Below are positions 26,717-36,900 of a DNA stretch of 64,000 nt, one piece after another. The notes beneath the pieces are model-generated. The model did not search any database. It was not told the origin of the DNA and saw only the letters and a program-made list of their open reading frames with translations. Location: the NCBI GenBank assembly GCA_046289975.1, contig JBKBUQ010000001.1, forward strand, positions 1-64,000, given 5' to 3'. Origin of the DNA: UBA2798 sp046289975. Its GTDB lineage: Bacteria; Bacteroidota; Bacteroidia; Flavobacteriales_D; UBA2798. How positions within the stretch are numbered: the first letter of the stretch is position 1; the number at the start of each line of letters is the position of its first letter. The position numbers and the translations under genes are program-made.

Positions 26717-27369
26717 TGCGTATGAATCGCTCAACTACCATTGTAAAGTTCGGACTATCGTTGATGGTCCTGGGACTGGTTGCTTGTTCCAAAGACCCCA
26801 ACAGCCCTGGTTACGAATATATGCCCGACATGTACCGTTCTCCTTCTGTTGAGGCTTATGTGGATTACAGTCACCCTGATGTGCAGTCTGCACGCGTTCC
26901 GGCAAAGGGCACTATTCCTTTTTCTGAAGATGCCAGCAAAGCAGCGCTGAATTTCCCTTATCCATTTCATCCACGCTCTGTAGAAGAAGAGGCTGATATG
27001 TATGAAAAGTCAGCAGTACTCAGCAACCCGATTGCAATCAATAGCGAAAATAAAGACGTTATCCTTAAGCGAGGTGAACGTATTTACACGCAGTTTTGTA
27101 CGCATTGCCACGGTGAAAAAGGTGATGGTAAAGGATCTATAGTTAATAACGGCAAGATCTCAGGTGTTCCTGATTATAAGTCAGCTAACCTTACAGCACT
27201 ACCTGACGGTAAAATGTTCCACTCAATTACCTACGGAAAGGGAATTATGGGTTCACATGCCGGTCAGATCAATAAAGAAGAACGTTGGACAGTAATCCAT
27301 TATATCCGCTCATTGCAGAATGATGGAAATTATCCTACGATCGTCGCCGATTCAACAACAACTAAGTAA
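26716..27369 (+). CDS. actE: ActE, monoheme cytochrome c lipoprotein of alternative complex III
   Basis: 217 residues with a lipoprotein signal (lipobox LVAC, C24), so anchored on the periplasmic face. The heme c site is CTHCH (C127, C130, H131), and a likely distal Met is in GIMGSHAG. ActE is the monoheme exit cytochrome of alternative complex III. The N-terminal third (through KGTIPF) is the conserved region contacting other subunits. actF follows after 26 nt. Confidence 0.94.
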   Translation: MRMNRSTTIVKFGLSLMVLGLVACSKDPNSPGYEYMPDMYRSPSVEAYVDYSHPDVQSARVPAKGTIPFSEDASKAALNFPYPFHPRSVEEEADMYEKSAVLSNPIAINSENKDVILKRGERIYTQFCTHCHGEKGDGKGSIVNNGKISGVPDYKSANLTALPDGKMFHSITYGKGIMGSHAGQINKEERWTVIHYIRSLQNDGNYPTIVADSTTTK

Positions 27370-27395
27370 TTCACGCAAACAACAATACGCTAAGC

Positions 27396-28577
27396 ATGGA
27401 ATTCACGATCTCGAAACGGGCAAAGAACTTCTCCTATGCGCTCATAGGAATCGGGTTGGCCGGAACTCTAATCGGGTTCTTTATGGACCATTCTGGAAAT
27501 AGCCAACAAAAGCTTTGGTCTAACCTACTGGTGAATGGATTCTTCTTTTTTGGAGTTTCCTTAATTGGTCTGTTTATGGTCGCTCTTCAATATGCTACTG
27601 AATCCGGGTGGGCAGTTGTAACCAAGCGTGTATACGAAGCAGTAATGGCATACATTCCGATTGGCGCAGTTGTGCTGCTGATAGTATTTGCTGCATCTTC
27701 CTTGCACATGAACCACCTTTACCACTGGATGGATCCTGAAGCAGTCGCGCACGATGAAATTATTGCAAATAAAACAGCATACCTTAACATCCCTTTCTTT
27801 TGGGTTCGCACACTTGTCTACTTAGCAACATTTATTCTTTTTGCACGTGCATTCCGTAAGCGCTCACTCCTTGAAGATCAGGTAGGCGGAACAGATATTC
27901 ACTTTAAAAATTACCGTCAGGGTGCCTTGTTCCTTGTGTTCTTCGCTGTATTCTCCTCTACCATGTCATGGGATTGGCTGATGTCGATCGACACGCATTG
28001 GTTCTCTACACTTTATGGATGGTATGTCTTCTCAGGAATGTGGATCAGTGGAATTGTCATGGTTCTGATGCTGGTATTCTATCTTCAGGGACAAGGTCAT
28101 TTGAAGGCAGTAAACGAAAGTCATATTCATGACTTGGGTAAATGGGTTTTTGCAATCTCATTCCTTTGGAGTTACCTCTGGTTCTTCCAGTTCATGCTGA
28201 TCTGGTATTCCAACATACCTGAAGAAGTCACTTATTTCCAGTTCCGTATTGAACATTACAAAACGGAATTCTTCCTGATGTTTGCCATCAACTTTATTTT
28301 ACCGATGCTCCTTTTAATGAGCCGCGAATCAAAACGCCACCGCAAACTGCTTACCATTATCGCCATGATTATTTTCTTCGGTCACTGGTACGATACTTAC
28401 CTCTTGGTAATGCCGGGTACCATGTTCGATCACCAGCATTATGGTCTTCTCGAATTAGGAATGTTCTTAGCTTTTCTTGGAGTTTTCATAATGGTAGTTT
28501 TAAGAGCATTGAGCAAAGCGCCTTTGATGCCTGTAAATCACCCTTACCTCGAAGAAAGTATTCATCACCACATCTGA
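27396..28577 (+). CDS. actF: ActF, second polytopic membrane subunit of alternative complex III
   Basis: 393-residue integral membrane protein with about ten helices, distantly like ActC/NrfD. It is the second large membrane subunit of the complex. Features include SSTMSWDWLMSIDTHWFSTL and a His-containing C-terminal end (YLEESIHHHI). Position after actE and before coxB matches known act-cox operons of Bacteroidota. Confidence 0.93.
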   Translation: MEFTISKRAKNFSYALIGIGLAGTLIGFFMDHSGNSQQKLWSNLLVNGFFFFGVSLIGLFMVALQYATESGWAVVTKRVYEAVMAYIPIGAVVLLIVFAASSLHMNHLYHWMDPEAVAHDEIIANKTAYLNIPFFWVRTLVYLATFILFARAFRKRSLLEDQVGGTDIHFKNYRQGALFLVFFAVFSSTMSWDWLMSIDTHWFSTLYGWYVFSGMWISGIVMVLMLVFYLQGQGHLKAVNESHIHDLGKWVFAISFLWSYLWFFQFMLIWYSNIPEEVTYFQFRIEHYKTEFFLMFAINFILPMLLLMSRESKRHRKLLTIIAMIIFFGHWYDTYLLVMPGTMFDHQHYGLLELGMFLAFLGVFIMVVLRALSKAPLMPVNHPYLEESIHHHI

Positions 28578-28607
28578 TCCAAACCGTTCTCTAATACATA
28601 AGTCGAC

Positions 28608-29873
28608 ATGACCAAGCTTATCATCGTTCTGATCATTTTACTGGGGATCATCGCCATCGCTCAGTTAATGAGGGTTCTTGAGCTATCCGCACAGCTGCGG
28701 AACAAGCGTGAAGAAGATATTTCAGCGGGAGACACCAAGCTCAACGCAAACCTGATGATTTTATTCATGGTGAGCCTCTACGTCTCCTTCATTTACCTCC
28801 TTGCAAAATATGGTAATGGTGGATTACCGGTTGCCGCTTCTGCACAGGGGGCTGAAACAGACTGGCTGCTGAACATCAACTTTTACTTAATTATCGTTGT
28901 GTTCTTCATCACCAACACGCTTCTTTTTGTTTTTGCAAGCAAATATGCCTTTAACAAGGAGCGCAAAGCGTTTTTCTACCCCCACAACAACAAACTTGAA
29001 TTACTTTGGACAGTTGTTCCTGCGGCTGTTCTTGCGGTAATCATTATTCTTGGGTTAAAGACCTGGAACAACATTACCACCTTTGATGACAGTGAAGGAG
29101 AGCGCGTAAAAATTGAATTGTATTCCAAGCAGTTTGAATGGATCGCACGTTATTCCGGTGAAGATAATTTACTTGGACGCAGCGATTTTCGTCTTGTTAC
29201 CGGAGAAAATCCATTAGGCGTTCAAACCACTGCCAGCATTGATGCAACGATTGCCGGAATGGAGAAAATGATTGTTGATCTGGATTCGCTTTACGCAAAA
29301 TCCGGCCGACCATCCAATCCTTCAGAGGTAATGACTGAAGCTGCAAGAGCAAAAACGAGAGCTAAAAAGGAAAGAATGCAGCGTCACCTCAAAAAAGTAA
29401 TTGCGCTTCGTACTACAATGTCGCCTGAAATCGATCAACAGGCAGCCGACGATCGTGTGATCAAATTGAAAGAGATTCACCTTGTTGTGAATAAAGATTA
29501 TGAATTTCTGTTCCGTTCACAGGACGTAATTCACTCAGCTTATATGCCGCATTTCCGTTCACAAATGAATACCGTTCCCGGAATGGTTACACGTCTGAAA
29601 CTTCGTCCTACCATCACCACCGATAGTATGCGTACCATCACCGGAGATGACAAGTTCGATTATATTTTGCTTTGTAATAAAATTTGCGGAGCGGCGCATA
29701 ATAACATGTGGATGAAGATTGTGGTTGAGAAGGAAGAAGAGTATAAGAAATGGTACAAAGAACAACTTCCATTTGCAGGAGTTGCAGCAAAACCTGAAGA
29801 TGCAATTGTTCCAACCAACGACAGCACCAGTACCGACTCAACTGCTACACCTAGTGTAGTGGCACAGAATTAA
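28608..29873 (+). CDS. coxB: CoxB, cytochrome c oxidase subunit II
   Basis: 421 residues. Hydrophobic helices near 5-25, 47-66, 92-112 and 133-152 precede a periplasmic CuA domain. CuA ligands are visible: H309 (DVIHSAY) and C356, C360, H364, M367 in CNKICGAAHNNM; the usual Glu between the cysteines is Lys, which should be tolerable because that ligand is a backbone carbonyl. An ~85-residue charged insertion (about 200-285), rich in Lys/Arg/Glu, splits the CuA fold and likely forms a coiled coil. No fused cytochrome c domain, consistent with electrons arriving from the Act complex. Confidence 0.95.
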   Translation: MTKLIIVLIILLGIIAIAQLMRVLELSAQLRNKREEDISAGDTKLNANLMILFMVSLYVSFIYLLAKYGNGGLPVAASAQGAETDWLLNINFYLIIVVFFITNTLLFVFASKYAFNKERKAFFYPHNNKLELLWTVVPAAVLAVIIILGLKTWNNITTFDDSEGERVKIELYSKQFEWIARYSGEDNLLGRSDFRLVTGENPLGVQTTASIDATIAGMEKMIVDLDSLYAKSGRPSNPSEVMTEAARAKTRAKKERMQRHLKKVIALRTTMSPEIDQQAADDRVIKLKEIHLVVNKDYEFLFRSQDVIHSAYMPHFRSQMNTVPGMVTRLKLRPTITTDSMRTITGDDKFDYILLCNKICGAAHNNMWMKIVVEKEEEYKKWYKEQLPFAGVAAKPEDAIVPTNDSTSTDSTATPSVVAQN

Positions 29874-29901
29874 AAAACGATTCCATTCAATACTGATAGA
29901 A

Positions 29902-31701
29902 ATGGCAGCAACACAATCACACGCTCTTCACGATGATGCACACGCGCATCACCACCACAAGGAGCATTTTATTACGAAATACATTTTTAGCCAAGATCAC
30001 AAAATGATCTCTAAGCAGTTCCTGATGACTGCAGTGTTCATGGGGCTTTTGGCAATGATTATGTCTATCCTTTTTCGTTTGCAATTAGGTTGGCCCGGGC
30101 AGTCTTTTGATTCATTGACATTCTTCCTGGGCGAGCAATGGGCTCCCGGTGGAATCCTTGACCGTAACATGTACCTCGGACTTGTTACCATTCACGGAAC
30201 CATCATGGTGTTCTTCCTGCTTACCGGTGGTTTGAGCGGAACATTCAGTAACCTTTTGATTCCCTTGCAGATTGGTGCACGTGATATGGCATCAGGATTC
30301 CTTAATATGCTTTCATATTGGATGTTCTTGGTTTCCAGTATTATTATGGTTTATTCATTCTTCATTGAAACAGGCCCTGCTTCAGGTGGTTGGACGATTT
30401 ATCCTCCATTGAGTGCGCACGAAGACTTTATGCCAGGTTCTGGTCTTGGTATGACCCTTTGGCTGGTTTCAATGGCGATTTTCATTGCGTCCTCTTTACT
30501 TGGTTCATTGAATTACATCGTCACCGTATTAAATCTACGCACCAAAGGAATGAAGATGACAAGGATGCCACTTACTATTTGGGCATTCCTCATCACAGCA
30601 ATCTTAGGTGTGTTATCGTTCCCTGTGCTTCTTTCTGCAGCCTTGTTGCTTATCATGGATCGTACTTTCGGGACGAGTTTTTATTTATCTGATATTATTA
30701 CAGCAAATGAAGGAATGTTGGATGCGACAGGTGGAAGCCCTATCCTTTACCAACACTTATTCTGGTTCCTGGGGCACCCTGAGGTGTATATCGTACTTCT
30801 TCCTGCATTAGGGCTAACCTCTGAAGTAATTGCAACTAATGCGCGTAAACCGATCTTCGGATACCGTGCCATGATTGGTTCGATTATGGCTATCGGGTTC
30901 CTTTCGTTCATCGTTTGGGGTCACCATATGTATGTTACCGGGATGAATCCATTCCTTGGTGGGGTGTTCGTATTTACAACTTTGCTAATTGCTATTCCTT
31001 CTGCTGTAAAAGTGTTTAACTATATCACCACACTGTGGAAAGGAAATATCGTTTACACTCCTGCCATGTTGTTCTCAATCGGCCTGGTTTCAACGTTCAT
31101 TACAGGTGGATTAACAGGTATTATTCTTGCTGACTCTGCATTGGATATTCAGGTGCATGATACCTATTTCGTAGTGGCTCACTTCCATATCGTAATGGGT
31201 ATGTCTGCGGTATTCGGAATGTTTGCCGGAGTGTATCATTGGTTCCCGAAAATGTATGGTAAAATGATGAACACTAAAATGGGTTATGCGCATTTTTGGT
31301 TGACCATCATTTGCGCTTACGGTGTGTTTTTCCCAATGCACTTTGTAGGACTCGCAGGCGCTCCCCGTCGTTATTACGATTACACTTCTTATCCAATGTT
31401 TGATGGAATTCTGGATTTGAATGTATTGATTTCTATTTTCGCTATAGTAGGAGCATTTGCTCAGGGAATCTTCCTTTTCAATTTCTTCTACAGCATCTTC
31501 CGCGGTCAGAAAGCGATCCAAAACCCTTGGAAATCGAATACACTTGAATGGACAACTCCTGTTGAACATGTTCACGGTAACTGGCCTGGTGCTATTCCTG
31601 AAGTTCACCGTTGGCCTTACGACTACAGTAAGCCCGGTAAATCAGAAGATTATTGTCCGCAGGTTGTTCCCTTAGAGGAAGGTGAAGAAGACGGACATTG
31701 A
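29902..31701 (+). CDS. coxA: CoxA, cytochrome c oxidase subunit I
   Basis: 599-residue heme-copper oxidase catalytic subunit with about 12 helices. WFLGHPEVYI contains the CuB His, the cross-linked Tyr and the K-channel Glu. WGHHMYV holds two more CuB His, and HDTYFVVAHFHIVMG carries the heme a/a3 ligands. The N-terminus is unusually His-rich (residues 6-22). Subunits III and IV are not adjacent, so the oxidase is completed from elsewhere in the genome. It is the last gene of the act-cox operon and is followed by a terminator. Confidence 0.97.
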   Translation: MAATQSHALHDDAHAHHHHKEHFITKYIFSQDHKMISKQFLMTAVFMGLLAMIMSILFRLQLGWPGQSFDSLTFFLGEQWAPGGILDRNMYLGLVTIHGTIMVFFLLTGGLSGTFSNLLIPLQIGARDMASGFLNMLSYWMFLVSSIIMVYSFFIETGPASGGWTIYPPLSAHEDFMPGSGLGMTLWLVSMAIFIASSLLGSLNYIVTVLNLRTKGMKMTRMPLTIWAFLITAILGVLSFPVLLSAALLLIMDRTFGTSFYLSDIITANEGMLDATGGSPILYQHLFWFLGHPEVYIVLLPALGLTSEVIATNARKPIFGYRAMIGSIMAIGFLSFIVWGHHMYVTGMNPFLGGVFVFTTLLIAIPSAVKVFNYITTLWKGNIVYTPAMLFSIGLVSTFITGGLTGIILADSALDIQVHDTYFVVAHFHIVMGMSAVFGMFAGVYHWFPKMYGKMMNTKMGYAHFWLTIICAYGVFFPMHFVGLAGAPRRYYDYTSYPMFDGILDLNVLISIFAIVGAFAQGIFLFNFFYSIFRGQKAIQNPWKSNTLEWTTPVEHVHGNWPGAIPEVHRWPYDYSKPGKSEDYCPQVVPLEEGEEDGH

Positions 31702-31721
31702 TCCGCCTTTTCAACGATATG

Positions 31722-31755
31722 AAATGTCCGTACCTTGGTGCGGACATTTTTTTTT
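31722..31755 (+). terminator. Terminator after coxA, abutting the next start codon
   Basis: AAATGTCCG (31722-31730) pairs with CGGACATTT (31741-31749), with inner ACC/GGT pairs, followed by an unbroken T-run to 31755. The ATG of the next gene begins at 31756, directly after the T-run. Confidence 0.85.
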
Positions 31756-32376
31756 ATGTGGCTGCTTCGCATTTTGTTGGTTCTGATTTTCTTTTTGCCA
31801 ATCCGGGCGGACGCACAAATGTTTGATACCATCGCAAAAGCATTTGATCAAAAGCCTGGTTTATATTTCAATTGGGGATCGCAGTATTGTTTCATTTCAA
31901 ACCGACTTGCAACAATGTCCAACATCCGCTTGGGTATTGATTACGGTGGTTCCTTTAAATTGGGAATTGGCTTCAACTGGCTTAACAAAAAATACCCTGA
32001 GAGGGATCGTTTTATTCAGGGAATGGAAAGGTCCAGTCAGTTGAAGTATTACTATTTCAGCGTGTATGGGGAATATAGTTTCTTTCGGAATTATCACTGG
32101 GAGGCAACAATCCCGGCACAAATTGGAGCCGGATGGGCCAGGTATGAATTTATTGGGGGTAGAAGCTCCGATAAGGCATTTGTGGTTTATGAGCCTATGA
32201 TGACCATTCAATATCGATTTTGGCGGTATTTTGGGGTTGGCTGCGGGATTGGCTATCGCATTGGGATAATCAACCGCACAGCAATTCCGGAACAGTTTTT
32301 TTCACCCACATTGATCCTGAAAAGCAAGTTGTTTGTAGGCGACTTATGGCGGGATATTACAAGGAAGGATAAATAA
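31756..32376 (+). CDS. Putative outer membrane protein, 206 aa
   Basis: A signal peptide (MWLLRILLVLIFFLPIRADAQ) sets the start at 31756. The rest is rich in Tyr, Phe, Trp and Gly in alternating patterns, as in a small beta-barrel. No family recognised. Because the coxA terminator ends right before the ATG, expression needs readthrough from the act-cox operon or an unseen promoter. A strong terminator follows the stop. Confidence 0.7.
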   Translation: MWLLRILLVLIFFLPIRADAQMFDTIAKAFDQKPGLYFNWGSQYCFISNRLATMSNIRLGIDYGGSFKLGIGFNWLNKKYPERDRFIQGMERSSQLKYYYFSVYGEYSFFRNYHWEATIPAQIGAGWARYEFIGGRSSDKAFVVYEPMMTIQYRFWRYFGVGCGIGYRIGIINRTAIPEQFFSPTLILKSKLFVGDLWRDITRKDK

Positions 32377-32404
32377 AAAGGCCCTGCATACAGGGCCTTT
32401 TTTA
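32377..32404. terminator. Bidirectional terminator between the barrel protein gene and tonB
   Basis: AAAGGCCCTG (32377-32386) and CAGGGCCTTT (32391-32400) form a perfect 10-bp stem with a CATA loop, flanked by A-rich and T-rich runs. It serves the converging genes ending at 32376 (+) and 32420 (-). Confidence 0.92.
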
Positions 32405-32419
32405 TTTTATGAATCCAGA

Positions 32420-33094
32420 TTATTGCAACTTGAAATTAATCGGTAAAGTAAATCGCGAGCTTACTGCGCGGCCTCTTTGCTTTCCGGGGTTCCATTTTGG
32501 CATGGATTTAACAACGCGTACAGCTTCCTCGTCGCAACCTGAACCAATTCCGCGAAGTACTTTAATATCTCCAACTGAGCCGTCTTTAAATACAACGAAT
32601 TGTACATAGACTTTTCCCTGAACTCCTGATTCTTTAGCCATAGGAGGGAACTTCAGATTGGCGGAAAGGAAATCTCTTAGTTTTTCCATTCCACCGGGGA
32701 ATTCTGCCTGTTCTTCTACCACGTCAAAGATTTCTTCTACTACCGGTGCTTCTTCAACTTTAACGTCAACGATGTCGATCTTGTCATTCACGTCTGTTTC
32801 CTGAAATGTTTGAACGTTGTCAACTTTTTTATCGTCTTCAACCGTTTTAATTTCAGTAACAATCATTGGCGGTGGTGGTGGTGCCGGTGGTGGTGGTGGC
32901 GGTGGGATGTCAACAACTTGCTCATCAAGGAGGTCATCGTTGGTTGTGTCATAAGTGAGCGCCAACTCTTCTTTTTCGAACACGGTGTATTCGAAGGCAG
33001 TTAGCGTAAATGCGAGAGCCACCAGCAATCCCATCATCTTGAGTGAAGGGAGCTTTTTGTTGATGTCTACATCTGGATTTTTCTTGATCTCCAT
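32420..33094 (-). CDS. TonB family energy transducer
   Basis: 224 residues: a cytoplasmic N-terminus, one membrane helix at about 22-40, a proline-rich spacer with a long run of Pro (about 65-77), an acidic Val/Asp/Glu-rich segment, and a C-terminal TonB domain (residues ~130-224, GVQGKVYVQFVVFKDGSVG, MPKWNPGKQRG). It couples proton motive force to outer-membrane receptors. No exbB/exbD genes adjoin. A good promoter lies just upstream. Bacteroidota carry many TonB paralogues, so I give no gene symbol. Confidence 0.92.
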   Translation of the reverse strand: MEIKKNPDVDINKKLPSLKMMGLLVALAFTLTAFEYTVFEKEELALTYDTTNDDLLDEQVVDIPPPPPPPAPPPPPMIVTEIKTVEDDKKVDNVQTFQETDVNDKIDIVDVKVEEAPVVEEIFDVVEEQAEFPGGMEKLRDFLSANLKFPPMAKESGVQGKVYVQFVVFKDGSVGDIKVLRGIGSGCDEEAVRVVKSMPKWNPGKQRGRAVSSRFTLPINFKLQ

Positions 33095-33111
33095 AAGGAA
33101 AGTATTGGTTG

Positions 33112-33143
33112 CTAATTTACGTTTTTATTCTGTACACTGCAAA
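33112..33143 (-). promoter_or_regulatory. Promoter for the tonB-family gene
   Basis: On the minus strand, TTTG (33143-33140), a 20-nt spacer and TAAATTAG (33119-33112). The -33 and spacing are ideal; the -7 box has one mismatch to TAnnTTTG. Predicted leader about 14 nt. Confidence 0.55.
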
Positions 33144-33154
33144 TTTCAAAAAGT

Positions 33155-33541
33155 TCATCTGGAGAGCTCTTTGCCGTAAATAATCCGGAAAAGTGTGATT
33201 CCCAATAGGGAACCAAAAACATCAGCCACCACGTCCATCCATTCAAATTGTCTTCCTGTATTCATTAGCAGCTGAATGAACTCAATAATAACCCCATAAA
33301 CACTTGCAGCTAGAAATGCCAATCGCTTGGCATGATAACGTAAAGCCGAATAGGAATATTGCCTTCTTAATCCAACAATAATCAATAGGCTGAATACCGA
33401 AAAAATGACGAGATGGGCAAACTTATCAAAAGAGATAAAATCCCAAATACTTGTGTCCGGAAGTTGGTCGCTTGGTGCAATACAGAGAAGAAAAATCAGC
33501 AGAGCCCAGCAAATCGCCGGAAACAAAAAACGCAATAGCAT
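33155..33541 (-). CDS. VanZ family membrane protein
   Basis: 128-residue small membrane protein of the VanZ-like family with about four helices, including LIFLLCIAPSDQLP, FDKFAHLVIFSVFSLLI and the typical EFIQLLMNTGRQFEWMDVVA end. VanZ-like proteins are linked to teicoplanin resistance in some Gram-positives, but in Bacteroidota the role is unknown and resistance should not be inferred. It starts 3 nt after the gcvH stop, so it is cotranscribed with gcvH. Confidence 0.88.
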   Translation of the reverse strand: MLLRFLFPAICWALLIFLLCIAPSDQLPDTSIWDFISFDKFAHLVIFSVFSLLIIVGLRRQYSYSALRYHAKRLAFLAASVYGVIIEFIQLLMNTGRQFEWMDVVADVFGSLLGITLFRIIYGKELSR

Positions 33542-33544
33542 GGA

Positions 33545-33922
33545 TTAACCTACCAGCTCCTTGTATTGCGAATCACTTAGCAATGTATCCACTTCAGATG
33601 GATTGGAAAGTTTTACCTTAATCATCCACCCTTCCCCGTATGGGTCTTTGTTTACCGCTTCAGGGTTGGCTTCCAATGCTTGGTTTAGCTCAATGATTTC
33701 ACCGCTTACCGGCATAAATAAATCGCTTACTGTTTTTACGGCTTCAACTGTTCCGAAAACCTCTTCTTTTGAAAGTGTTTCGCCTAAAGTTTCAATTTCA
33801 ACGTAAACGATATCGCCAAGTTCACCTTGAGCGAAATCTGTAATACCAACAATTGCAAAATCGCCTTCAACGCGAATCCATTCGTGGTCTTTGGTGTACT
33901 TGAGGTTTGCAGGAATATTCAT
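33545..33922 (-). CDS. gcvH: GcvH, glycine cleavage system H protein
   Basis: 125-residue lipoyl carrier of the glycine cleavage complex, shuttling the aminomethyl group between P, T and L proteins. The lipoylated lysine is K63 in GTVEAVKTVSD. The opening NIPANLKYTKDHEWIR sets the start at the ATG at 33922 rather than an upstream Met. gcvP and gcvT are not nearby. Its place next to sprA is, from memory, a common arrangement in Flavobacteriia. A perfect -7 box lies just upstream. Confidence 0.96.
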   Translation of the reverse strand: MNIPANLKYTKDHEWIRVEGDFAIVGITDFAQGELGDIVYVEIETLGETLSKEEVFGTVEAVKTVSDLFMPVSGEIIELNQALEANPEAVNKDPYGEGWMIKVKLSNPSEVDTLLSDSQYKELVG

Positions 33923-33939
33923 GATAGTTCTATTTGCCC

Positions 33940-33947
33940 CAAAAGTA
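33940..33947 (-). promoter_or_regulatory. -7 promoter box for gcvH
   Basis: TACTTTTG on the minus strand matches TAnnTTTG and lies 18 nt before the gcvH ATG, in the 37-bp gap after sprA. It would make gcvH and the VanZ gene independent of sprA. The -33 element is not clear. Confidence 0.5.
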
Positions 33948-33959
33948 GAATTTTTTTCA

Positions 33960-36900
33960 CTAGAGCGTAAAGCGAATTGCAATACCCGAATTTGTATTCG
34001 AAGTGGGGAATGAAGTTGAGATTACCGGACGGTTTAATACTTTGTCGTAGAAGAAACGAATGGTTAGCTTACTGCTTATGGCGTAATCGGCAGAGGATTT
34101 AATCGATACAATTCGCTGACCTGCTGTGGCCTGGTTTTGATTTTCCACGACTTTGCGCGTATAGGTGACATTGTTTCTTATTGAAAGGTCGATTCGGCAA
34201 TTCAGGTCGCTCTCAGTTGGTTTTCCGCCGATGTTAAACGGAAGCTTAAGGTTGTTAAAACGATAGCCTGAACCAATTACAAACTCTGCTCCACGTACTT
34301 CAGTTACCTGGTTGTTTACAAGACTTAAGGATAGATTTCTATCACGTTTAAGCTCAACTTTGGTGATTAATCCACCGGGTTTACCGCGGTTTTTTAGGTT
34401 CCAGGTCATGTCGATATTGATCAGCGGACTGAACTGCTCACTGATGGTTATCATGCTGATCTGGCGTGGGTTTATGAAATTACCGGAGATGTCGGTTGCA
34501 TCCATATTTCCTTGCGTATCTCGAGTGCCCAATAAGTTGGTTGTATAGTTACTGATGGTCATTGTAGATCTGTAACCATGCGAAATGGAAAATGATTTAA
34601 ACCATTTTTTCAAAAACTTAATTTTTGATTTAGCCATTGGGTCGAAAGTGACTCGCCAGTTGGGTGCCGGACGAAGGGCAAATGGATTAGAGCCAATCTG
34701 ATCTACTTTTTTCCCTGAATAGGCAGCAATAAACGAAGTAATCATTACATCCTGTTGGGTACTTCCATAGCCGCCTGCATAACCGGTTTCGCTACTCGAA
34801 AGAAGGGAGGAATTTGGATTTCCTGATGCAAAGAGTTGTGAAGCTTCTGAGCGGATATCCCTGAAGTTGGAAAAAACCGGAGAACTGTTGTTTTCTCCAT
34901 TGCCAATAAATGCAGTTTTCCAGGTGTTCATCGACATGCTCAGCATTCCTTGTGTCATTGGGTTCTGGGCTGTATAATCAAAGAAAGGAGCACCATTTAA
35001 AGTATCGAACCAACGGAAGAATGTGTTGTAGTTTTCGGTTTGGTTTTTATCTGCATTCAATTCAATTCGCAACCCGGTTAACGGTTCAAGTGATGTTCTG
35101 GCGGAAAGGTTTTTTGTATGATTAGCCGTGTATTGAGCATTCAGGAATTGATTTTTAACCAACCAACCTTGATCTGCTGCATACATAGCATAATCGTTAT
35201 ATCCATTACCCCAGTCGGATTCGCGTCCAAACAAATCTTTGTTTTGTTTTCCGGCAACAAACCCCAAACCGGGCGAATTCCATTGGTTATCCATGCCAAG
35301 AACGGAATTAGTTTGACCAAATCCTGGCATCATAATACCATCAGTTGTTGAGTAGGTGAGTGAGAGTGTTTTTACACTCATTACAACCCTGGCTATGTTT
35401 TCACCAACTGTAAAAAGAGGCTCTTTTTTCTCTTTTTTTGTTGAATCCGAACTTGTTTTCCCGTCTTTACCTTCTTTAGGTGTCTCTTTGCTATTGGTAG
35501 ATGGTTTTCCACCTGGCTTCGCACCGCCGCTGCCTTGTAGTTTTTGATTTACTTTTTTGAAATAAGGCACCTTGTTGTATAGGGTGTTGAAGTTTAATTG
35601 AGCATTCCAGTTAACATTGCGCGAGTTCTGAATAGTATTGCCCAAAGTGTCTTGCCCGAATGGTGCGCGTTGCCATTCGTAAGAGGCGGAATAACGCGTG
35701 GTGAGTGTGATCCAATCAAGAGCGGGGATCTTATTGATAGGCCAGGTAATATTTACGTTCCCTGTATGATTGTACATTTTATTGATCCCAAACGAGCGAA
35801 GACTCTGCATCACACTGTCTTTGAACACCTGGTATTCATCGCGATACTGGCGATCAACTCGTCCCAAGGGTTCTCCAACAACTGCATTGTTATTGGCACC
35901 AAAATCGAACTTGATGTTTTTACTTAGGTCGTATTTGAAATCGTACGCGCGAACCCAGATGAAATTTTTATTATAAGTAGGAAATACAATTCCGTCAAAA
36001 TTATTTCTGATCTGATATGCGTTGTATGTTCTATTTAAATCATTACGGAAGGCTACCAGTTTTGGCCCCTTACTGATGTTAATGTCTTTGATGATTGTAA
36101 ACCATTTTGATTTACCCATTAGTTTACTCGACTTAAATGGTTCCCACGATTTTGGCGTGGCATTGAAATTATAATTCAGCCCGCCTCTGATGGATTTACT
36201 GATATTGTATTCGGTATTGATATCTCGTTTATAGGTTTCGCTGAACGAATAGGTTGCCGACCAGTTCTCAACATCGTAGAAGTGTGCTTTTTTTCCTCCT
36301 GTTCGTTCCTTTCTTACGTTGGAGAAGTTGATGCTTTTTCGCTGGGTATAATCAATTACTTTTTGTTTGGAAATGGCCTGCTGGTCCGATGGAAGATCAT
36401 TAAAGGGAATATCAGGATTAAGCGGATCGAATTGCGGCTTGATGATCGTTTGTGAATACCCGAGAAACATGGGAATTCGGATTCCCCATTTTTCGGGAAA
36501 GAATTTACCTAATTCAAAAGAGGAAGAGCCATCCCAACCGTACCGTGTTTCGCGCTGACGTTCACTAACTTTCTTTTCGATGCTTCCCCAATACGGAGTG
36601 CTGTAATTTCCGGATAATGCTACTTGTGCGAAGTCAGCAAAATTAGCATTTACCCTTCCCATAGCAGCCCAACCGCCTTGTTGGTCGAAATCGGTTAATC
36701 GCAATTCGTTGATCCAAACTTCAAAACACTTTGCAGAACCGTTATCAGACGCATCCCATGGGTTGGTATTTTTATTTGGATTGCGAACTCCTATCATTAC
36801 TACTTTTAATCCCTGAAGGTTGGGGTTACCGATGATTTTAATCAATCGATCCGGGTAACCGGGATCATTACGAATAAAAAGTTGATTGTTTGCCGCCAAT

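Noticed and set aside
31111..31608. A 165-codon minus-strand frame inside coxA
   Set aside because: Fully inside a certain cytochrome oxidase gene; the translation is low in hydrophobic core residues and has no recognisable motif.
33155..33541. VanZ gene as an antibiotic resistance determinant
   Set aside because: Only the VanZ-like membrane fold is present; no other van genes, and the gene is part of a housekeeping run with gcvH.
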